Shown: positions 49,131 to 59,300 of the stretch, one piece after another | Position numbering within the stretch: the first letter of the stretch is position 1 | Layout: the number at the start of each line of letters is the position of its first letter | NCBI GenBank assembly: GCA_934463165.1 | Contig: CAKSJG010000003.1 | Span: 108,852 to 172,851, forward strand | Length of the DNA stretch: 64,000 nt | Direction: 5' to 3' | Source: an uncultured Clostridia bacterium | GTDB taxonomy: Bacteria; Bacillota; Clostridia; UMGS1810 | The notes under the pieces: generated by a model | The model's input: only the letters and a program-made list of their open reading frames with translations | The model's database searches: none | Told to the model about the DNA's origin: nothing | Translations under genes and position numbers: made by a program

Positions 49131-51164
49131 ATGTGGATTTGTCCCGAATGCGGCGAAAAAAATATTGACAACACGTCCGTTTGTCTTAAATGCGGCCAAG
49201 GACGGTTGTGCAGTATATGCGGCAACGTTTACACAGGTGATGTTTGCGATAAGTGCAGCGCATTGTCGGCAGACAGCGTATGGCTTACGGAATCTGAATA
49301 CAGCGAATGGAAAACAAAAAACCCCGGCTTTAAAAATACAAGTGACATTGACCCTTACGAACAGTCTAAAAACGGATTTGCATATGCGCAAAGCGAAAAG
49401 CCCGGTGATGAAATTTCTAAGGCGGAGTTCAAGGCATTTGAAGATTCATATGTTGATATAAAAAGCGTCGAGGCTGCCGAAGAGGCAAAGAAAGCCGAAG
49501 AAGCAAGGAAAGCCGAAGAGGCAAAGAAAGCTGAAGAGGCAAAGAAAGCTGAAGAGGCAAGGAAAGCCGAAGAGGCAAAGAAAGCCGAAGAGGCAAAAAA
49601 AGCCGAAGAGGCAAGGAAAGCCGAAGAGGCAAAGAAAGCCGAAGAAGCAAAGAAAGCCGAAGAAGCAAAGAAAGCCGAAGAAGCAAGGAAAGCCGAAGAG
49701 GCAAGGAAAGCCGAAGAGGCAAAGAAAGCCGAAGAGGCAAAGAAAGCCGAAGAGGCAAGGAAAGCCGAAGAGGCAAGGAAAGCCGAAGAAGCAAAGAAAG
49801 CCGAAGAAGCAAAGAAAGCCGAAGAGGCAAAGAAAGCTGAAGAGGCAAGAAAGGCCGAAAAGGCAAAAACAACTCAAAATCATGAAAATGTGACTGTAAG
49901 GTCATCAAATGTAGCGCCGCAAAAAAGGATTGAAGATAAAAAATCTTCAAAAAAGAGAAACATCCTTATTGCACTTTTGATAATTGTAGTCGTTGCTTCG
50001 GCAGGCTTTGCGTCATATTATGTGTTAACGAATAACCAGGACCGCCCCGTTTCTGGAAAATCGGATAATAAAGAATCAACCGGAAACAGCGCTGCCGATA
50101 TTTCGGATAAACATTCGGAAGATAAAGCATATGACAGTGCTGCCGACTCGGCAATTACGGATGAATCCGTTACGGACGAAAATGTTATTAACGAAGAGGA
50201 GTCTGCCGACGATGCAGCAAATCAGACATATGAAGCATCAAAGCATGCTGCATCCAAAGGAGACTGGTATACCGCATACAACGGGTTCAGGAGTGTAAAT
50301 GCATACTCCGATTCCAAAAAGCAGCTTTCGGACGTTTCCAAACATTTTTCAAACTATATATCCGCAGGATATAATCATACCGTAGGGCTCAGGGGTGACG
50401 GTGCTGTTTTGGCAACCGGTGACAATGCATACGGTAAAAGTGATGTTTGCTCATGGCTGAATACCGTTCAGGTATCGGCGCGCGGTCTGCACACCGCAGC
50501 TCTCAGATATGACGGAACGGTAAACGCCGCAGGCGACAACAGCTTCGGTCAGTGCAGCGTCGCATCATGGAGCAATATAAAACAAATAGCTGCCGGAGGC
50601 AGACACACCGTCGGGCTGACATCCGACGGCAAGGTTGTAGCCGTAGGTGACAATACATACGGTCAATGCAATCTTTCGCAATTTTACGGAATAAAAGAAA
50701 TTGCTGCCGGTGCCCGTCATACCGTTGTGCTCAAAACCAACGGAACCGTTGTTGCAATAGGTGATAATGAATACGGTCAGTGTTCTGTGACCCATTGGAA
50801 AGACATAGTTCACATCAGCGCAGGTGATTATATAACAGTCGGTATAAAATCCGACGGAACGGTTGTTGCAACAGGCGAAAATACATTCGGTCAGTGCACG
50901 GCGGCATCCGGCTGGAAAAACATTGTCGGCATATCTGCCGGAACAAGACACATCCTCGGCATCAAGGCAGACGGAACCGTTGTTGCATCGGGCTGCAATG
51001 ATTTCGGCGAGTGCAATGTCGGCGACTGGAAAAACGTCACGGCTGTAGCTGCCGGCGGAGACCACTACAGCATCGCTCTGACATCCGACGGCAAAGTGCT
51101 TGCATGCGGAAATAACGCGTCTGGTCAGCTTTACGCTTCCGCGTGGACAGGCGTTGCAAAATAA
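49131..51164 (+). CDS. Zinc-ribbon membrane protein with Ala/Glu/Lys repeat stalk and RCC1-like beta-propeller
   Basis: 677 residues. Two N-terminal zinc knuckle pairs (C4/C7 with C18/C21, then CSICG and CDKCS) are followed by a 21-copy hexapeptide repeat AEEA(K/R)K (residues 116-241), probably one long charged helix. A membrane helix (about 280-303, NILIALLIIVVVASAGFASYYVL) follows, then an acidic linker, and a C-terminal RCC1-type propeller. That propeller has at least seven blades of about 40 residues with HTVGLTSDGKVVAVGDNTYG and GQC patterns. The zinc ribbons face inward and the propeller outward. AAGGAGG precedes the ATG. Function unknown. Confidence 0.85.
   Translation: MWICPECGEKNIDNTSVCLKCGQGRLCSICGNVYTGDVCDKCSALSADSVWLTESEYSEWKTKNPGFKNTSDIDPYEQSKNGFAYAQSEKPGDEISKAEFKAFEDSYVDIKSVEAAEEAKKAEEARKAEEAKKAEEAKKAEEARKAEEAKKAEEAKKAEEARKAEEAKKAEEAKKAEEAKKAEEARKAEEARKAEEAKKAEEAKKAEEARKAEEARKAEEAKKAEEAKKAEEAKKAEEARKAEKAKTTQNHENVTVRSSNVAPQKRIEDKKSSKKRNILIALLIIVVVASAGFASYYVLTNNQDRPVSGKSDNKESTGNSAADISDKHSEDKAYDSAADSAITDESVTDENVINEEESADDAANQTYEASKHAASKGDWYTAYNGFRSVNAYSDSKKQLSDVSKHFSNYISAGYNHTVGLRGDGAVLATGDNAYGKSDVCSWLNTVQVSARGLHTAALRYDGTVNAAGDNSFGQCSVASWSNIKQIAAGGRHTVGLTSDGKVVAVGDNTYGQCNLSQFYGIKEIAAGARHTVVLKTNGTVVAIGDNEYGQCSVTHWKDIVHISAGDYITVGIKSDGTVVATGENTFGQCTAASGWKNIVGISAGTRHILGIKADGTVVASGCNDFGECNVGDWKNVTAVAAGGDHYSIALTSDGKVLACGNNASGQLYASAWTGVAK
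49476..49853 (+). repeat. 18-bp coding minisatellite, 21 copies
   Basis: Unit GCCGAAGAGGCAAAGAAA, coding AEEAKK, with copies varying between AAG and AGG (K or R) and between GAG and GAA. A degenerate 22nd copy follows at 49854. The K/R pattern partly repeats every three units (54 bp), which suggests expansion by larger blocks. Confidence 0.9.
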
Positions 51165-51185
51165 TAATCGAAAGGATGACTCTTT

Positions 51186-52910
51186 ATGAAGCTTCCCGAC
51201 AAGTGGGGGCAAGGTGCCCTGTTTGCATATTCGGGGTTTGACGGCAAAAGTCCGTTTTCAAACCGTTTTTCTGCGCGGCTTTGTGCCGATAAGTTCGGTC
51301 TTGTGTTTTCCACAGAGACAGACTGCACTCTTTCGATCGGTATAAATGACTGCTCCGACATAAATTTTTATACCGTTATGTCAGACTATATAAAAGCAGG
51401 AATAAAAAACGGCGAAATTGAACATGAAGTCAGAATCGTTTTTGTTTCGGAAAATACGGTTGTTATAGACTCCGACTGCGAAATTAACGTTGATGTTATA
51501 TTCAGCGGTGATGTTTCGGTAAAAAAAGAGAAATCGGCCGTTTGTTATACCTCAGGAAAAGAAAAATTTGCTCTTGCTTCAAGAAAGACGGAAGCGTGCT
51601 CGTTTTATGCTTTCTCATACGGAAAAAATGCACCGGCTCTTGCGGAGCGTGCGCTTGAAATTAATATATTTGACGAAGAGGATAAAAAAATTGCGGCATA
51701 TTCCGCGGCAGATAACCTGAGAATACCAAATGCCGATATAGAAAAACTGTATTATAAATGCATATCGGTGCTCAGGGCATGCTTCAACACATCCGACGGA
51801 TTGATTAAATACGATTGCATATCACCCTCAAAAGGGAATATGAACGCCATGTATTCTTTCTGGTCGGCGCTTTGTGTTCTCGGACTCAGGCATTTTGCCC
51901 CCGAGGCGGCAAAGAACACCATGGAAGGCATTCTTTCATCTGCTGCGGCAGACGGAATGATATCGGCAAAAACAAGTGCGTCCGGCAAGGATCTTGATAT
52001 CAGCCCGCCGATATTGGCATGGTGCATGTGGGAACTTTACACCGTAAACAAAGACGTCGGCATGCTCTCGGCAGCATATTCAAAACTGAAAAAATACCTG
52101 CATTACATAACGGAAACAAGAGACATAAATAAAAATCAGCTTTTTGAATGGCAGATATCCGATGATATGTCTTCTTTCGGAAAAGAAAGCACAATGGATA
52201 ATTCACCCAGATTTGATGACGGCATAATCCTCGACTGCGTGGATCTTACATCATATATAGCCAATGAAGCGCACTATATGAGCCTTATTGCCGAAGAAAC
52301 GGGCAAACACGGCGAAGCTCTTTATTGGAATATAGTATTTGAACGAATCAAAACAGCCGTGAATTCCGTCCTTTTTGATGAAGACGATAAGATTTATTAT
52401 GACCGTGCCGTTGTCAGCGGAATGCTCAAAAAGACAAAATCGTCGGCTGCGTTTTTACCGCTTTTTGCAGGCATCTGCGAAAACAGACATGCCATGAGTC
52501 TTTTAAGACTTTTAAACAATGAGGATAAGTTTAATCTTTCGGGAGGCATCCCGTCGGTATCGCGTGACAGCGAGGATTATTCTCACGATATGTGGCGAGG
52601 ACCTGTGCATGCTTATATAAATTATTTTATTGCCAAAGGGCTTGATAAATATGAAATGCACGATAAAGCTAATGACATAAAATCAAAAATACTTGAAACT
52701 GTCATGAGTGAGTATTGCAACGACGGGGTTTTGTATGAATATTACAGTGCCGATCCCAAGGTTGCCGCGCACACACTGCCCAAAAAAGGGAAAAGTGCCG
52801 CGCCGTTTATCAGAGGTGAAGAAAAGGTAAATATCCCCGATTTTGCTCCGACAGCTGCGATGATAATAGACATGCTTTTGTCAAAGTCAAAAAAAATGCC
52901 GAAAAATTAA
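51186..52910 (+). CDS. MGH1/GH63-like (alpha/alpha)6-barrel glycosidase-type protein
   Basis: 574 residues, no signal peptide. A beta-rich N-terminal domain (about 1-170) precedes an (alpha/alpha)6 barrel (about 180-565) with MYSFWSALCVLGLRHFAPEA, ISPPILAWCMWELYTVN, ESTMDNSPRFDDGI and DMWRGPVHAYINYFIAKGL. These resemble the mannosylglycerate hydrolase-type, trehalase and GH63 families. The acidic residues in MDNSPRFDD are candidates for catalysis. It follows the RCC1 protein by 21 bases and precedes an oxidoreductase, so a carbohydrate role is likely. Confidence 0.8.
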   Translation: MKLPDKWGQGALFAYSGFDGKSPFSNRFSARLCADKFGLVFSTETDCTLSIGINDCSDINFYTVMSDYIKAGIKNGEIEHEVRIVFVSENTVVIDSDCEINVDVIFSGDVSVKKEKSAVCYTSGKEKFALASRKTEACSFYAFSYGKNAPALAERALEINIFDEEDKKIAAYSAADNLRIPNADIEKLYYKCISVLRACFNTSDGLIKYDCISPSKGNMNAMYSFWSALCVLGLRHFAPEAAKNTMEGILSSAAADGMISAKTSASGKDLDISPPILAWCMWELYTVNKDVGMLSAAYSKLKKYLHYITETRDINKNQLFEWQISDDMSSFGKESTMDNSPRFDDGIILDCVDLTSYIANEAHYMSLIAEETGKHGEALYWNIVFERIKTAVNSVLFDEDDKIYYDRAVVSGMLKKTKSSAAFLPLFAGICENRHAMSLLRLLNNEDKFNLSGGIPSVSRDSEDYSHDMWRGPVHAYINYFIAKGLDKYEMHDKANDIKSKILETVMSEYCNDGVLYEYYSADPKVAAHTLPKKGKSAAPFIRGEEKVNIPDFAPTAAMIIDMLLSKSKKMPKN

Positions 52911-53012
52911 TATATGGGTCATGGCGAAAAATAAACGTCATGACCTTTTTGTATATGTATAAATCTCGGTGATTTGTATACATATTTAAAGAATGTGTAT
53001 CTGAAATTGCAT

Positions 53013-53040
53013 TTACATTCAAAAAAATACGTTGTATAAT
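53013..53040 (+). promoter_or_regulatory. Candidate promoter of the 53095 oxidoreductase
   Basis: TTACAT (53013-53018) and TATAAT (53035-53040), spacer 16 bases, about 55 bases before the start. Confidence 0.5.
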
Positions 53041-53094
53041 ACAGCTAAACAAGTGAGTTGATATTAGATTAACCAAATTCCGGGAGGTATAAAA

Positions 53095-54327
53095 ATGAAA
53101 AAAATAAATTTTGGTGTTATAGGTTGCGGCGGCAGAGGTTCATCAATGGCAAAGCTTCTTGCCCACATCGACGGTACATATGTATCTGCCGTATGTGACT
53201 ATTATGAAGACCGCGCAAATAATCTTGCCGATGCAATAAAAAATGAAGTAAAAAAGGACAGACCGACTCCGTATACCGATGCGGATAAGCTGCTCGAATC
53301 CGGTATTGAGGCCGTTATGATTTCCACATCGTGGGAAACCCACATTCCGCTTGCTCTGCAGGCAATGAAACGCGGCATAATCACTCTTGTTGAGGTATGC
53401 GGCACATATGATATAAACGATTGTTTTGAACTTGTAAAGGTGTATGAAGAAACAAAAACTCCGATAATGTTCCTTGAAAACTGCTGCTACGGAAAAGACG
53501 AGCTCCTGGCAACTGCATTGGCTCGAAACGGTGTTTTGGGTAAGGTTGTTCACTGTGACGGTGCATACGGTCATGACCTTCGTGCCGAAATAACCCGCGG
53601 TGAAGAGAACAGACACTACCGCCTTAAACATTACACAAACTATAACAGCGAGAATTACCCCACTCACGAGCTCGGCCCGATAGCCAAGCTTTTGGGGATA
53701 AACCGCGGTAACCGTATGGTATCTCTTGTTTCAATGGCTTCTCTTGAAGCGGGGCTCACGGCATATGTTAATTCGCATGACGATATTAATCCGCACCGTA
53801 TCGGTCAGAAATTTGCCCAGGGCGATATTGTCACCACAATGATTAAATGCGAAAACGGTGAGACGATAACCCTTAGGCTTGATACATCGCTTCCGCGTCA
53901 CTATAACCGCAACTTTACGGTTCACGGCACAAAAGGCTTGTATGAACAGGGCTGCAATATGGTTTTCCTCGACGGCATGAAAGAGGTTTTTGAGCCTGTT
54001 GAAGCATATAAGATGTATATGGATAACGGCAAGGAATATGAAGATAAATATCTCTGCAAAGAGTGGACAACAATCACTCCCGAAGAGATAGAACGCGGCC
54101 ACGGCGGTATGGATGCAATTATGCTTGCCGATGTTGTGCGCCGTATTCAAAACGGTGACCCCATGTCGATAGATATTTATGATATGGCGTCATGGATAGC
54201 TGTAACGGCGCTTTCAAAAAAATCCATTGAAGAGGGCGGCACATTGCAGGAATTCCCCGATTTCACACACGGCGAATGGAAAAACAGACCCATGGAAGAT
54301 GTTGTTGAGCTTCCCGTTGTTAAATAG
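53095..54327 (+). CDS. Divergent Gfo/Idh/MocA-family oxidoreductase
   Basis: 410-residue protein with Rossmann motif IGCGGRGSSMAKLLAH. In the place where the family normally has EKP it reads VEVCGTYDIND, so the usual catalytic lysine is missing; related subgroups without EKP exist and include carbohydrate-active members. Blocks NYPTHELGPIAKLLGINRG and FTVHGTKGLYEQGCNMVFLD are seen in the C-terminal domain. GGGAGG precedes the ATG. It ends at a strong terminator. Confidence 0.85.
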   Translation: MKKINFGVIGCGGRGSSMAKLLAHIDGTYVSAVCDYYEDRANNLADAIKNEVKKDRPTPYTDADKLLESGIEAVMISTSWETHIPLALQAMKRGIITLVEVCGTYDINDCFELVKVYEETKTPIMFLENCCYGKDELLATALARNGVLGKVVHCDGAYGHDLRAEITRGEENRHYRLKHYTNYNSENYPTHELGPIAKLLGINRGNRMVSLVSMASLEAGLTAYVNSHDDINPHRIGQKFAQGDIVTTMIKCENGETITLRLDTSLPRHYNRNFTVHGTKGLYEQGCNMVFLDGMKEVFEPVEAYKMYMDNGKEYEDKYLCKEWTTITPEEIERGHGGMDAIMLADVVRRIQNGDPMSIDIYDMASWIAVTALSKKSIEEGGTLQEFPDFTHGEWKNRPMEDVVELPVVK

Positions 54328-54359
54328 TACTTGTTTTTTTGTAAAATTTATGGTAATAT

Positions 54360-54399
54360 AATAATACGGTTGTTAAATCAGCCGTATTATTTATTTTTT
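54360..54399 (+). terminator. Terminator after the 53095 gene
   Basis: AATAATACGGTTG pairs with CAGCCGTATTATT (one G-T) around TTAAAT, followed by a T-rich tail. A TATAAT (54357-54362) overlaps its left arm and could be part of the next gene's promoter. Confidence 0.8.
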
Positions 54400-54421
54400 A
54401 TATACGAAAGGAATGGAAAAA

Positions 54422-55399
54422 ATGAAAAAAATACTTTGTTTGGCTCTTGCCGCAATGATGCTGATTTCGCTTTCTTCGATTGCATTCGCTGCCGATAAGG
54501 AAAACGCAATGCCCGATGTTTTTGTGAACGGCACAAAAGTTGAATTTGCAGATCAGGGCGCAGTTATCGTGGACAGCCGCACCCTCGTGCCCGTACGCGG
54601 TGTGTTTGAGTCTATGGGCTGCAGCGTTGAATGGGACGATAAAACATACACCGTAACCGTCACTGCAGAAAATAAAGAAAAATCCGTGTCCATGGTTATC
54701 GGCGATAAAGAAATGAAAATCACGGGTGATTCCAAAAAGACATCATATACTCTTGATGTTCCCGCGCAGCTTATAAACGACAGAACAATGATACCGCTCA
54801 GAGCTGTTTCGGAAGCTTTCGGCTGCATTGTTGTATGGAATGATAAATCCTACAGCGCATACATCACATCAACACTTATGGAATCTGACAGCGATGTTAA
54901 TTTCTCCGATATTTTTGCGTCAATTATGGAAGAAAATAATAAGCCGAAGCCCGAGCTCTCGCTTTCAACAGATGCCGATGACGTTAAAGACGGAGACGTA
55001 ATCACGGTATATGTCGATGTGAAAAATATTCCCGAGGGATGCGCTGTTTCGGGTATTCTTGCAGCTTTTGAATTTGACAAAACCAAGCTTGAATATGTTG
55101 AGGACAGCGGAACGCTTCTTGCAGACGGAAAAGATGCTATGGAAGCATCACTTAAATCTGAAAACGTTAAATATGACCGCGGAGCAATAGCAGCTTTTAT
55201 TACTCTGGATACAATAAATGTAACCGATGATAATCAGCATATATTTAAAGCATCGTTTAAGGTGAATGATGTTAATGGTGCCAACCTAAAATTGTCAGAT
55301 GCCGATACGGGATTTTCTCTCAAAAACGGTGACAAAGATGTTTGGTACGGTGAAAAGAATATAAATGTTTCCTCATCCGAGCTTACATTCACAAAATAA
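54422..55399 (+). CDS. Secreted stalk-domain plus cohesin-like protein
   Basis: 325 residues. Signal peptide (about 1-24, ending IAFA), then a copper-amine-oxidase-N-type stalk (about 30-155, with DSRTLVPVRGVFESMGCSVE and DRTMIPLRAVSEAFGCIVVW). A cohesin-like beta sandwich follows (about 178-325), with DGDVITVYVDVKNIPEG, ILAAFEFDKTKLEYVED and FKASFKVNDVNG. The ATG at 54422 has GAAAGGA at proper spacing; ATG 54413 is too close. Shares its stalk with 8099 and its cohesin-like part with later proteins. Confidence 0.8.
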   Translation: MKKILCLALAAMMLISLSSIAFAADKENAMPDVFVNGTKVEFADQGAVIVDSRTLVPVRGVFESMGCSVEWDDKTYTVTVTAENKEKSVSMVIGDKEMKITGDSKKTSYTLDVPAQLINDRTMIPLRAVSEAFGCIVVWNDKSYSAYITSTLMESDSDVNFSDIFASIMEENNKPKPELSLSTDADDVKDGDVITVYVDVKNIPEGCAVSGILAAFEFDKTKLEYVEDSGTLLADGKDAMEASLKSENVKYDRGAIAAFITLDTINVTDDNQHIFKASFKVNDVNGANLKLSDADTGFSLKNGDKDVWYGEKNINVSSSELTFTK

Positions 55400-55545
55400 T
55401 AATTAAATTACGGAATTATAGGGGTTAATGAATTAAAATGTTACACGCATTTTACATTCGTTAGTCCCTCTTTGTTTCTTTTCACTAATTTAGGTATGTG
55501 TTTTTGTTTAAATCAAACAAATTTATTTTTTCGTCAAATATGCTA

Positions 55546-55574
55546 TTGAAATTATTTGATTTTCGCTGTATAAT
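55546..55574 (+). promoter_or_regulatory. Promoter of the dockerin protein, with about 100-base leader
   Basis: TTGAAA (55546-55551) and TATAAT (55569-55574), spacer 17 bases. The start codon is 106 bases further on. The leader contains a pairing CTTAGT/ACTAAG (around 55606-55639), but no riboswitch class was recognised. Confidence 0.65.
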
Positions 55575-55680
55575 TACAGTATAAATATGATGAGGTAGGT
55601 GTCTGTACTTAGTTCGGCGTATGCATCTTGGCACTAAGCTTCATTGAATCTTATTTTTCTAAAAAGGATGGAGGAAAATC

Positions 55681-56298
55681 ATGAAAAAGAATTTATGCAA
55701 AATCATGGCAATGGCTCTTGTTGCAATTATGATGATGTGCACAGTTGCTTTTGCCGACGCAGCTATGGGTGAGCCCACAGTCAGCGAACAGGTAGTTACG
55801 GTTAGTCTTTCGGGACTCACAGCAGGAGAAGAGGCTACGATTCTCGTAGTTAATGCAGGCACAACGCTTGCTTCCGTTACCAAATCAGACATCGTTTATA
55901 TCGATCAGCTTACGGTTAATGATGAAGGCGGAGTTTCATTCACAATGGATGCTTCCGCAGCCAAAGAAACAGACGGCAAAAAATATGTAGATATTTATTC
56001 TGGCTATACAAACATGGCAGACGGCGCTTCGCCGCTTTCTGTAAAGAATGTATTGGTTGCAGGTACGGATGTTCCGCCGGCACCGACAGTTATTTATGGT
56101 GATCTTACAGGTGATGGAGCTATAAAGGTAAATGATGCAGTTGTTGCTCTGAAAATATCATCAAAATTAATGGTTCCTACAGAAGAACAAATTACCGTCG
56201 GAGACGTAAATGGTGATGGATCAATTAAGGTTAACGATGCTGTATTAATTCTTAAAAAAGCTTCTAAAATGCTTGATAAATTCCCGGTAGAAGGATAA
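55681..56298 (+). CDS. Small secreted dockerin-bearing protein
   Basis: 205 residues. Signal peptide (about 1-25, ending TVAFA), a beta-rich domain (about 30-130), and a type I dockerin (about 137-205). The dockerin is made of two calcium-binding repeats, GDLTGDGAIKVNDAVVALKI and GDVNGDGSIKVNDAVLILKK, each starting with the Asp/Asn/Gly calcium loop. Dockerins bind cohesins, and cohesin-like domains lie in the genes on both sides. GGATGGAGG precedes the ATG. Confidence 0.9.
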   Translation: MKKNLCKIMAMALVAIMMMCTVAFADAAMGEPTVSEQVVTVSLSGLTAGEEATILVVNAGTTLASVTKSDIVYIDQLTVNDEGGVSFTMDASAAKETDGKKYVDIYSGYTNMADGASPLSVKNVLVAGTDVPPAPTVIYGDLTGDGAIKVNDAVVALKISSKLMVPTEEQITVGDVNGDGSIKVNDAVLILKKASKMLDKFPVEG

Positions 56299-56352
56299 CA
56301 ACATATTATGAATCAGCACAATATTTTAATTGGGAAAGGAGTTTTTTATAGA

Positions 56353-59300
56353 ATGAAATCAACAACAAACAAAATTTTTTCTATAATATTAACATTTTTA
56401 TTGTTGATATCTTCAGTATCTATTTCGGCTATTGCTGATACTGAAAGAAGAATAGAACTTACATCACCGACAGGAACAATCAATGTAGGTGATTACGTAG
56501 AAATACCAGTATCTATAAATAATGCAGATATGATTAACGGATATCAGTTTAAGGTGACATGGGATCCGACATTGCTTTTTGCGGAAAGTTCATGCTATAA
56601 AAAAGCATCGAATGACCCCGATGTAGCAGAATCTTCAACAGTTAATAAAGCCCATATATCCGAAGGTTATATAATAGCGAACGGAGCATCAAGTGATGAC
56701 GAAATACTTAAGGGGCATACTTCTTCGTATACATTCGGAACTTTAAAATTGAAAGTTCTCGATGCAGCAGCAGGAAAAACAGTTGATGTAAAAGTAGAAG
56801 TTGGCGAAGATACATATGCAACAATGGGAATAGATGTTATAGAACTGGGAGCTCCTGTAAATGCGTCATTTAAAGTAGAAGGCGCTGCAGTAACACAGTA
56901 TACAGTAAAATTCAATGACGGAACAACAGATGTTAAGACTGTACAGATTGATGAAAACACAGCAATCGGAGCAGAAAACATGCCTGCAGATCCGACAAAA
57001 GAAGGTTACACATTTGACGGTTGGTTTGACGGTGAAACAAAGATTACGGCAGAAACAGTTGTAACAGGAAACATCACTGCAACAGCTAAGTTTACTGTTA
57101 AACCTGGAGTATCTGAAAGAAGAATAGAACTTACATCACCGACAGGAACAATCAATGTAGGTGATTACGTAGAAATACCGGTATCTATAAATAATGCAGA
57201 TATGATTAACGGATATCAGTTTAAGGTGACATGGGATCCGACATTGCTTTTTGCGGAAAGTTCATGCTATAAAAAAGCATCGAATGACCCCGATGTAGCA
57301 GAATCTTCAACAGTTAATAAAGCCCATATATCCGAAGGTTATATAATAGCGAACGGAGCATCAAGTGATGACGAAATACTTAAGGGGCATACTTCTTCGT
57401 ATACATTCGGAACTTTAAAATTGAAAGTTCTCGATGCAGCAGCAGGAAAAACAGTTGATGTAAAAGTAGAAGTTGGCGAAGATACATATGCAACAATGGG
57501 AATAGATGTTATAGAACTGGGAGCTCCTGTAAATGCGTCATTTAAAGTAGAAGGCGCTGCGGTAACAAAGCATACAGTAACATTTAAGAATGAAGATGCT
57601 GTTGTTAAATCTTTTGAAGTTGAAGACGGAAAAGCAATCGGAGCAGAAATGCCTGCAGATCCGACAAAAGAAGGTTACACATTTGACGGTTGGTTCGACG
57701 GTGAAACAAAGATCACAGCAGAAACGGTTGTAAAAGGAAACATCACTGCAACAGCTAAGTTTGCTTTAATTCCCATTACAAAGTATACAGTAACATTCAA
57801 GAATGAAGATACTGTTGTTAAATCTTTTGAAGTTGAAGACGGAAAAGCAATCGGAGCAGAAATGCCCGAAGATCTGACAAAAGAAGGTTACACATTTGAC
57901 GGTTGGTTTGACGGTGCAACACAAATCACAGCAGAAACGGTTGTAAAAGGAAACATCACTGCAACAGCTAAATTTACTGTTAAACCTGGAGTATCTGAAA
58001 GAAGAATAGAACTTACATCACCGACAGGAACAATCAATGTAGGTGATTACGTAGAAATACCGGTATCTATAAATAATGCAGATATGATTAACGGATATCA
58101 GTTTAAGGTGACATGGGATCCGACATTGCTTTTTGCGGAAAGTTCATGCTATAAAAAAGCATCGAATGACCCCGATGTAGCAGAATCTTCAACAGTTAAT
58201 AAAGCCCATATATCCGAAGGTTATATAATAGCGAACGGAGCATCAAGTGATGACGAAATACTTAAGGGGCATACTTCTTCGTATACATTCGGAACTTTAA
58301 AATTGAAAGTTCTCGATGCAGCAGCAGGAAAAACAGTTGATGTAAAAGTAGAAGTTGGCGAAGATACATATGCAACAATGGGAATAGATGTTATAGAACT
58401 GGGAGCTCCTGTAAATGCGTCATTTAAAGTAGAAGGCGCTGCAGTAACACAGTATACAGTAAAATTCAATGACGGAACAACAGATGTTAAGACTGTACAG
58501 ATTGATGAAAACACAGCAATCGGAGCAGAAAACATGCCTGCAGATCCGACAAAAGAGGGTTACACATTTGACGGTTGGTTTGACGGTGAAACAAAGATTA
58601 CGGCAGAAACAGTTGTAACAGGAAACATCGCTGCAACAGCTAAATTTACATTGATTCCGCCTACACAGTATGCCGTAACATTTAAAGACGGTGAAACAAC
58701 TGTTGATACGGTTATGGTAAACAAGGGCGAAACAGTAACGGCTGAAAAGATGCCGAAAGCTCCCGAAAAGACAGGTTATACCTTTAAGGGATGGTTCATC
58801 GGTGAAGATGAATTTACCGGTGACACAGTTGTTAATGATAACATCACGGTAACAGCAGTATATGAAATCAATAAATATACTGTAACATTTAAAGACGGTG
58901 AAAATGAGCTCGGCAAAGCTGATGTTGATTATAACACAGCAATCGGAGCAGAAAACATGCCTGCAGATCCGACAAAAGAAGGCTATACATTTGACGGTTG
59001 GTACGACGGTGAAACAAAGATCACAGCAGAAACGGTTGTAACAGGAAACATCACTGCAACAGCTAAATTTGATGTAAAAAGCTATCAGGTTACATTCGAT
59101 ATCGACGGTACAACCGAAAAAGTTGTTACAATCAATTATGGTGATAAGATCGGCGATGAAATGCCTGCAGATCCCGTAAAAGAGGGCTATGTATTCAAAG
59201 GCTGGTTTAACGGCGAAGAAGAGATCACAAAAGATACCGAAGTTAAGGGCAGCTTCACGGCTACGGCTAAATTTGAAGAAAAAGTTCCCGAAAACTTTAC

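Noticed and set aside
49476..49853. Tandem repeat considered as a CRISPR array
   Set aside because: Units are contiguous with no spacers and are in frame within a protein.
49429..49950. Long open frames on the minus strand across the repeat
   Set aside because: They arise because the 18-bp repeat is open in several frames; they are pure Leu/Arg/Ser or Phe/Cys/Leu repeats without a ribosome site.
56667..58535. Two identical 104-codon minus-strand frames
   Set aside because: They are mirrors of the duplicated cohesin-like modules and have no start signals.
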